DNA of 8,082 bases from Chloroflexota bacterium (GTDB lineage: Bacteria > Chloroflexota > UBA6077): contig JAJZQR010000245.1 in the NCBI GenBank assembly GCA_021806765.1, forward strand, positions 1 to 8,082, read 5' to 3'. Shown in pieces: positions 6,230-8,082 of the stretch. The notes below the pieces were generated by a model. It saw nothing but the letters and a program-made list of their open reading frames with translations, searched no databases and was not told the origin of the DNA. Numbering within the stretch: position 1 is the first letter of the stretch; each line of letters starts with the position of its first letter. The translations under genes were made by a program, and so were the position numbers.

Positions 6230-6445
6230 TTCCTAGGGCAGGTGACCAAGGGAAATGCGGGGAATCGCTCAGTTTCTAGGTCAGAACCGCCCGTTTCTCC
6301 CCAGCAGTTTCTAGGTCACAGTCCCTTGGTCACTCCGAAACAGTCCCCTGGTCAGCCGAGTCCGAGTCCCTTGGTCAGTCAAGTTCGAGTCCCTTGGTCA
6401 GCCACTTACGAGTCCCTTGGTCAGTCCGATGCAGGCCCTTGGTCA
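6228..6445 (+). repeat. Right block of 13-bp direct repeats, 22-23 bp phased
   Basis: Copies start at 6228 (degenerate, AGTTCCTAGGGCA), 6271 and 6306 (AGTTTCTAGGTCA), 6320, 6342, 6365, 6388, 6411 and 6433 (AGTCCCTTGGTCA with one change at most). One inverted copy lies at 6243-6255. The last six are spaced 22, 23, 23, 23 and 22 bp, about two helical turns. The 9-10 bp between copies are not conserved. Confidence 0.92.
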
Positions 6446-6760
6446 TCGGCGGCCCACCAGCCATACTGGTTGGCGGCAAGAGGCTATCGGCGCTGCCAGC
6501 GTGCCAAACTCGCTCGATCTCGTGCCTCGCTTCACTCGCCGTCAAAGCCCCGATCATGGCTTCTCCTCCGGCCATCAGATGACCGATCTCCCATCGACGC
6601 TGTGCGCGCGTGGGCCGCGGGCATGAGTCCGGAGCGGGACGGGCTGGACGGCACTTCGCCGCCTTTGATGATCGCTGGGAGCCTGTCCGAGTTCCGTAGG
6701 CCGCTTGCCCCATCGTGGCCAGCGGCTGATCGCCGTTCGAGAGTCCGCTCACCCTTTCAT
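6446..6760. other. Intergenic stretch without recognisable gene
   Basis: Open frames exist on both strands (for example plus 6203-6841 and minus 6375-6941), but they run through the repeat array, have poor codon composition and no ribosome site, and resemble no family I know. I see nothing else supportable here. Confidence 0.5.
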
Positions 6761-6802
6761 CTGTGGCGACACCCAGCGATCTGTTGGTGTCTCTGGCGAC
6801 AC
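6761..6802. promoter_or_regulatory. Direct and inverted repeats upstream of the HTH gene (operator candidate)
   Basis: CTGTGGCGACAC (6761-6772) and CTCTGGCGACAC (6791-6802) are 11/12 direct repeats exactly 30 bp apart. In between, GACACC (6768-6773) and GGTGTC (6786-6791) are inverted, and GTGTC/GACAC (6787-6802) form a second palindrome. The cluster ends 22 bp before the -35 box of the HTH protein, a likely place for autoregulation. Confidence 0.4.
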
Positions 6803-6824
6803 GGCCTGAAACGGCTCTGCACTG

Positions 6825-6853
6825 TTGACAAGGGACGGTGAAGCGGCAATAAT
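6825..6853 (+). promoter_or_regulatory. Near-consensus sigma-70 promoter of the HTH/ParS-like gene
   Basis: TTGACA (6825-6830), a 17-bp spacer and AATAAT (6848-6853) match the consensus at 6/6 and 5/6. Expected start is near 6860, with the gene's ribosome site (GGAGG, 6877-6881) and GTG at 6887 following closely. Confidence 0.75.
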
Positions 6854-6886
6854 GAACCTCGTAAACACCGGCATCGGGAGGGATAG

Positions 6887-7531
6887 GTGGCCGCCGCACG
6901 CGACCTTGCCGAACTGCAGAGCGCGGCGAGGAAGGCACCACGGAGCCTGCTCGCTGCTTTGCTGCGCACTCTGGAGGTGGGGGAACAGCCGCTGCGCGGA
7001 GCCTTCATCGCCCGCAGTCTCAACGCCCTCAGCCTCCTGGCCGAGGCGATGGACGATGGCTCCTTGGGCGAGGCCGTCAGCTCCCCGTCCGACTATGAGG
7101 CTCTGCTCCGGGCCCTTGAAGCTCCCGATGCCCTGGAGGCTCTGCGTCAGCGGGATCCCCTGTTGCCGGCGAAGCTGCGCGGGTTGCGCAACCGAGAGCG
7201 GCTGCTGGCCGTGGAAGGGCCCGCCCTGACCGCGGAGGAGGCAGCGTCGGCCTTGGGCATCACCCGTCAGGGCATCGACAAGCGTCGGCGGGCAGGTCGC
7301 CTGCTTGCGGTCACCGTCGGCCGCCGTGGCTACCTCTATCCTGCCTGGCAGTTCACTCCGAGCGGGGTCCTGCCCGGCCTCGAAGAAGTCCTGGCTGCCC
7401 TGCGCGAGCACGACCCATGGATGCAGCTCGCCTTCATGGTCAACCCCAACGCGGCTCTTGGTGGTCGAGTTCCGCTGGTTGAGCTACGGCAGGGCAATCT
7501 GGCTGCGGTGCTTCCGGCTGGCCGAACCTAA
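6887..7531 (+). CDS. HTH protein with ParS/MbcA-like C-terminal domain (antitoxin-like), probably C-terminally shortened
   Basis: 214 residues from GTG 6887, preceded by GGAGG (6877-6881) at 5 nt spacing. Residues 1-105 are helical and unrecognised. Residues 112-141 (LTAEEAASALGITRQGIDKR) form a helix-turn-helix. Residues 160-214 (LPGLEEVLAALREHDPWMQL, NPNAALGGRVPLVEL, LAAVL) resemble the toxin-binding domain of Xre/MbcA/ParS-type antitoxins, which usually sit before a RES-domain toxin and repress their own operon. TAA at 7529-7531 is followed in frame by GEQVAV and TGA (7550-7552). Relatives, as I recall them, end ...AYGEQ/GEH..., so a tyrosine codon may have become a stop. No RES gene follows. 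The strong promoter and upstream repeats fit an autoregulated gene. Function as an antitoxin is inference. Confidence 0.85.
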   Translation: MAAARDLAELQSAARKAPRSLLAALLRTLEVGEQPLRGAFIARSLNALSLLAEAMDDGSLGEAVSSPSDYEALLRALEAPDALEALRQRDPLLPAKLRGLRNRERLLAVEGPALTAEEAASALGITRQGIDKRRRAGRLLAVTVGRRGYLYPAWQFTPSGVLPGLEEVLAALREHDPWMQLAFMVNPNAALGGRVPLVELRQGNLAAVLPAGRT

Positions 7532-7541
7532 GGAGAGCAGG

Positions 7542-7652
7542 TTGCCGTTTGACCGCCCGGAGCCACATCCCGAGCCCAGGGGGGGCGGGGCATCCTCCTC
7601 ACCAAGCCTCCAGCCCCGTTACTTGACAGCTACTTGGGAGCTAGCGGTCTAA
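7542..7652 (+). pseudogene. Possible stub of the lost partner (toxin) gene
   Basis: Just behind the antitoxin-like gene, TTG at 7542 has AGGAGAG (7530-7536) upstream and overlaps the presumed ancestral stop of that gene (7550-7552), as in toxin-antitoxin operons. It reads MPFDRPEPHPEPR, then passes a G-run (7578-7590) into low-quality sequence and stops at 7652 after 36 residues. A proline- and acid-rich beginning would suit a RES-type toxin, but no diagnostic motif is present. It may simply be chance. Confidence 0.2.
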
Positions 7653-7708
7653 TCTAATCTAATCGAGTTTCGAGCTCAGTTGCTTGGCAGCTACTTGGCG
7701 ATTACTGG
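7619..7708. repeat. Direct repeat pair flanking a TCTAA microsatellite
   Basis: 7619-7647 and 7680-7708 are 29-bp imperfect direct repeats (21/29 identical, sharing CAGCTACTTGG), 61 bp apart. Between them is (TCTAA)x3 plus TC at 7648-7664. The first copy includes TTGACA (7623-7628), and TCTAAT follows at 7648 with a 19-bp gap, a poor promoter candidate. Otherwise 7553-7860 shows no convincing gene. Confidence 0.6.
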
Positions 7709-7860
7709 ATGATTGGCAGCCGACCTCGAGGCCGGAGTGTGCTGCGTTGGGGGAGACGGAAGATCATGGACTGGACCGGGCTGATCACTGTGCTTGGCGC
7801 TGCAGTCGTCCGGTGTGTCCGTCCACTGCCGAGAGGGGGTTGCGGCCGGATCGGCGGGCA

Positions 7861-7869
7861 TGATATGAT
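7861..7869 (+). promoter_or_regulatory. Extended -10 promoter before the AbiEi-like gene
   Basis: TGATATGAT holds the TGn extension plus TATGAT (5/6 match) at 7864-7869. A weak -35 (TTGCGG, 7840-7845) lies 18 bp upstream. Expected transcription start is near 7876, about 24 nt before the ATG at 7900. Confidence 0.45.
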
Positions 7870-7899
7870 CGTGTTGGCTAGATTACGGAAACCGTGAGC

Positions 7900-8082
7900 A
7901 TGACAACACAACCATACGAAGAGCCTGGTACACGAGGATATGGTGAGCCCCTGGGAATACGCCTGCTGGCGGCCATGGAGGGCGCCGGTGCAGATCCCTT
8001 CACCACGGCCCAGGCGATCAGCGAGGGGGCGGGGCTCGGCCTCACGCCAGGACACGCCCTAACGATCCTCCACCGGCTGGCG
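7900..8082 (+). CDS. Putative AbiEi-family (type IV) antitoxin-like protein, N-terminus only
   Basis: The frame is open for 61 codons from ATG 7900 to the window edge, starting MTTQPYEEPGTRGYGEPLGI. GTG at 7894 is in frame two codons earlier; neither start has a strong ribosome site (CGGAAA at 7886-7891 is the best candidate). Residues 20-61 (RLLAAMEGAGADPFTTAQAI, GLTPGHALTILHRLA) have the pattern of the N-terminal winged helix of AbiEi-type antitoxins, which repress their operon and counter an AbiEii nucleotidyltransferase toxin in abortive-infection systems. The diagnostic C-terminal part and any toxin gene lie outside the window. An unrelated wHTH protein cannot be excluded. Its proximity to the ParS-like gene suggests toxin-antitoxin or defence cargo. 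Confidence 0.72.
   Translation, partial: MTTQPYEEPGTRGYGEPLGIRLLAAMEGAGADPFTTAQAISEGAGLGLTPGHALTILHRLA

Noticed and set aside
6230..6300. 5' half of the tRNA-Met, making a full (intron-bearing) tRNA
   Set aside because: No GGCGGGG acceptor strand and no D-arm could be found on the minus strand upstream of the anticodon loop.
6039..6445. CRISPR array
   Set aside because: Repeats of 13 bp with 5-10 bp gaps are far too short, and the gaps are not spacer-sized; no cas gene is visible.
6203..6841. Plus-strand open frame of 212 codons
   Set aside because: It runs through the tRNA fragment and the repeat array, has erratic codon use and no ribosome site.
6375..6941. Minus-strand open frame of 188 codons
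   Set aside because: It crosses the repeat array and the promoter and start of the HTH gene, with no family resemblance.
7766..7897. Possible 43-residue protein (MDWTGLITVLGAAVVRC...) ending 2 nt before the AbiEi-like ATG
   Set aside because: It has a hydrophobic start and GGAA at suitable spacing, but the second half is implausible and the extended -10 promoter of the next gene lies inside it. Not excluded, but unsupported.

Overview
The window is GC-rich bacterial DNA with strong codon bias in its real genes. Its protein families (a large BTAD/AAA/TPR regulator, a secreted beta-helix protein with a DQRG-type C-terminus, a short YLSYLLRLW-type protein, an AbiEi-like wHTH protein) point to the Chloroflexota. 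This assignment rests on family recognition from memory, not on a marker gene.

Left part (1-1794): two minus-strand genes, probably one transcription unit. A 68-residue conserved protein (1282-1488) is followed by an exported right-handed beta-helix protein (1-1197) that runs off the left edge. The intergenic region to 1794 holds a short GC-rich tandem repeat, an 8+8 bp palindrome and a near-consensus sigma-70 promoter that reads rightward.

Centre (1807-5550): one very large plus-strand regulator: OmpR-like wHTH, BTAD, an AAA/STAND-type ATPase, and a long helical C-terminus. Its two interdomain linkers are built from 7-bp-periodic DNA repeats (TCAGNNN type) that have not broken the reading frame.

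Right-centre (5551-6886): more than 1.3 kb with no convincing intact gene but much structure. It has a perfect 23-bp-stem inverted repeat (5642-5693), a doubtful decayed coding stretch, and a striking array of 13-bp direct repeats (AGTYYCTTGGTCA) at 6039-6132 and 6228-6445, largely 22-23 bp apart. Between the two blocks, on the minus strand, lies the exact 3' half of a tRNA-Met(CAU), from anticodon loop to discriminator base, followed by its own rho-independent terminator. A tRNA 3' half flanked by short repeats on both sides resembles an integrase attachment site with arm-type sites. IS21/Tn7-like transposon ends or replication iterons are alternatives.

Right end (6887-8082): toxin-antitoxin or defence-type cargo. 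An HTH protein with a ParS/MbcA-like C-terminus has a near-perfect promoter but a stop six codons short of a likely ancestral end, and the expected toxin gene behind it is missing or reduced to a stub. After a repeat-rich intergenic region, a gene with an AbiEi-like winged-helix N-terminus starts at 7900 and runs off the right edge. Together these suggest a mobile or genomic-island segment attached at a tRNA-Met site, next to more ordinary chromosomal genes on the left.
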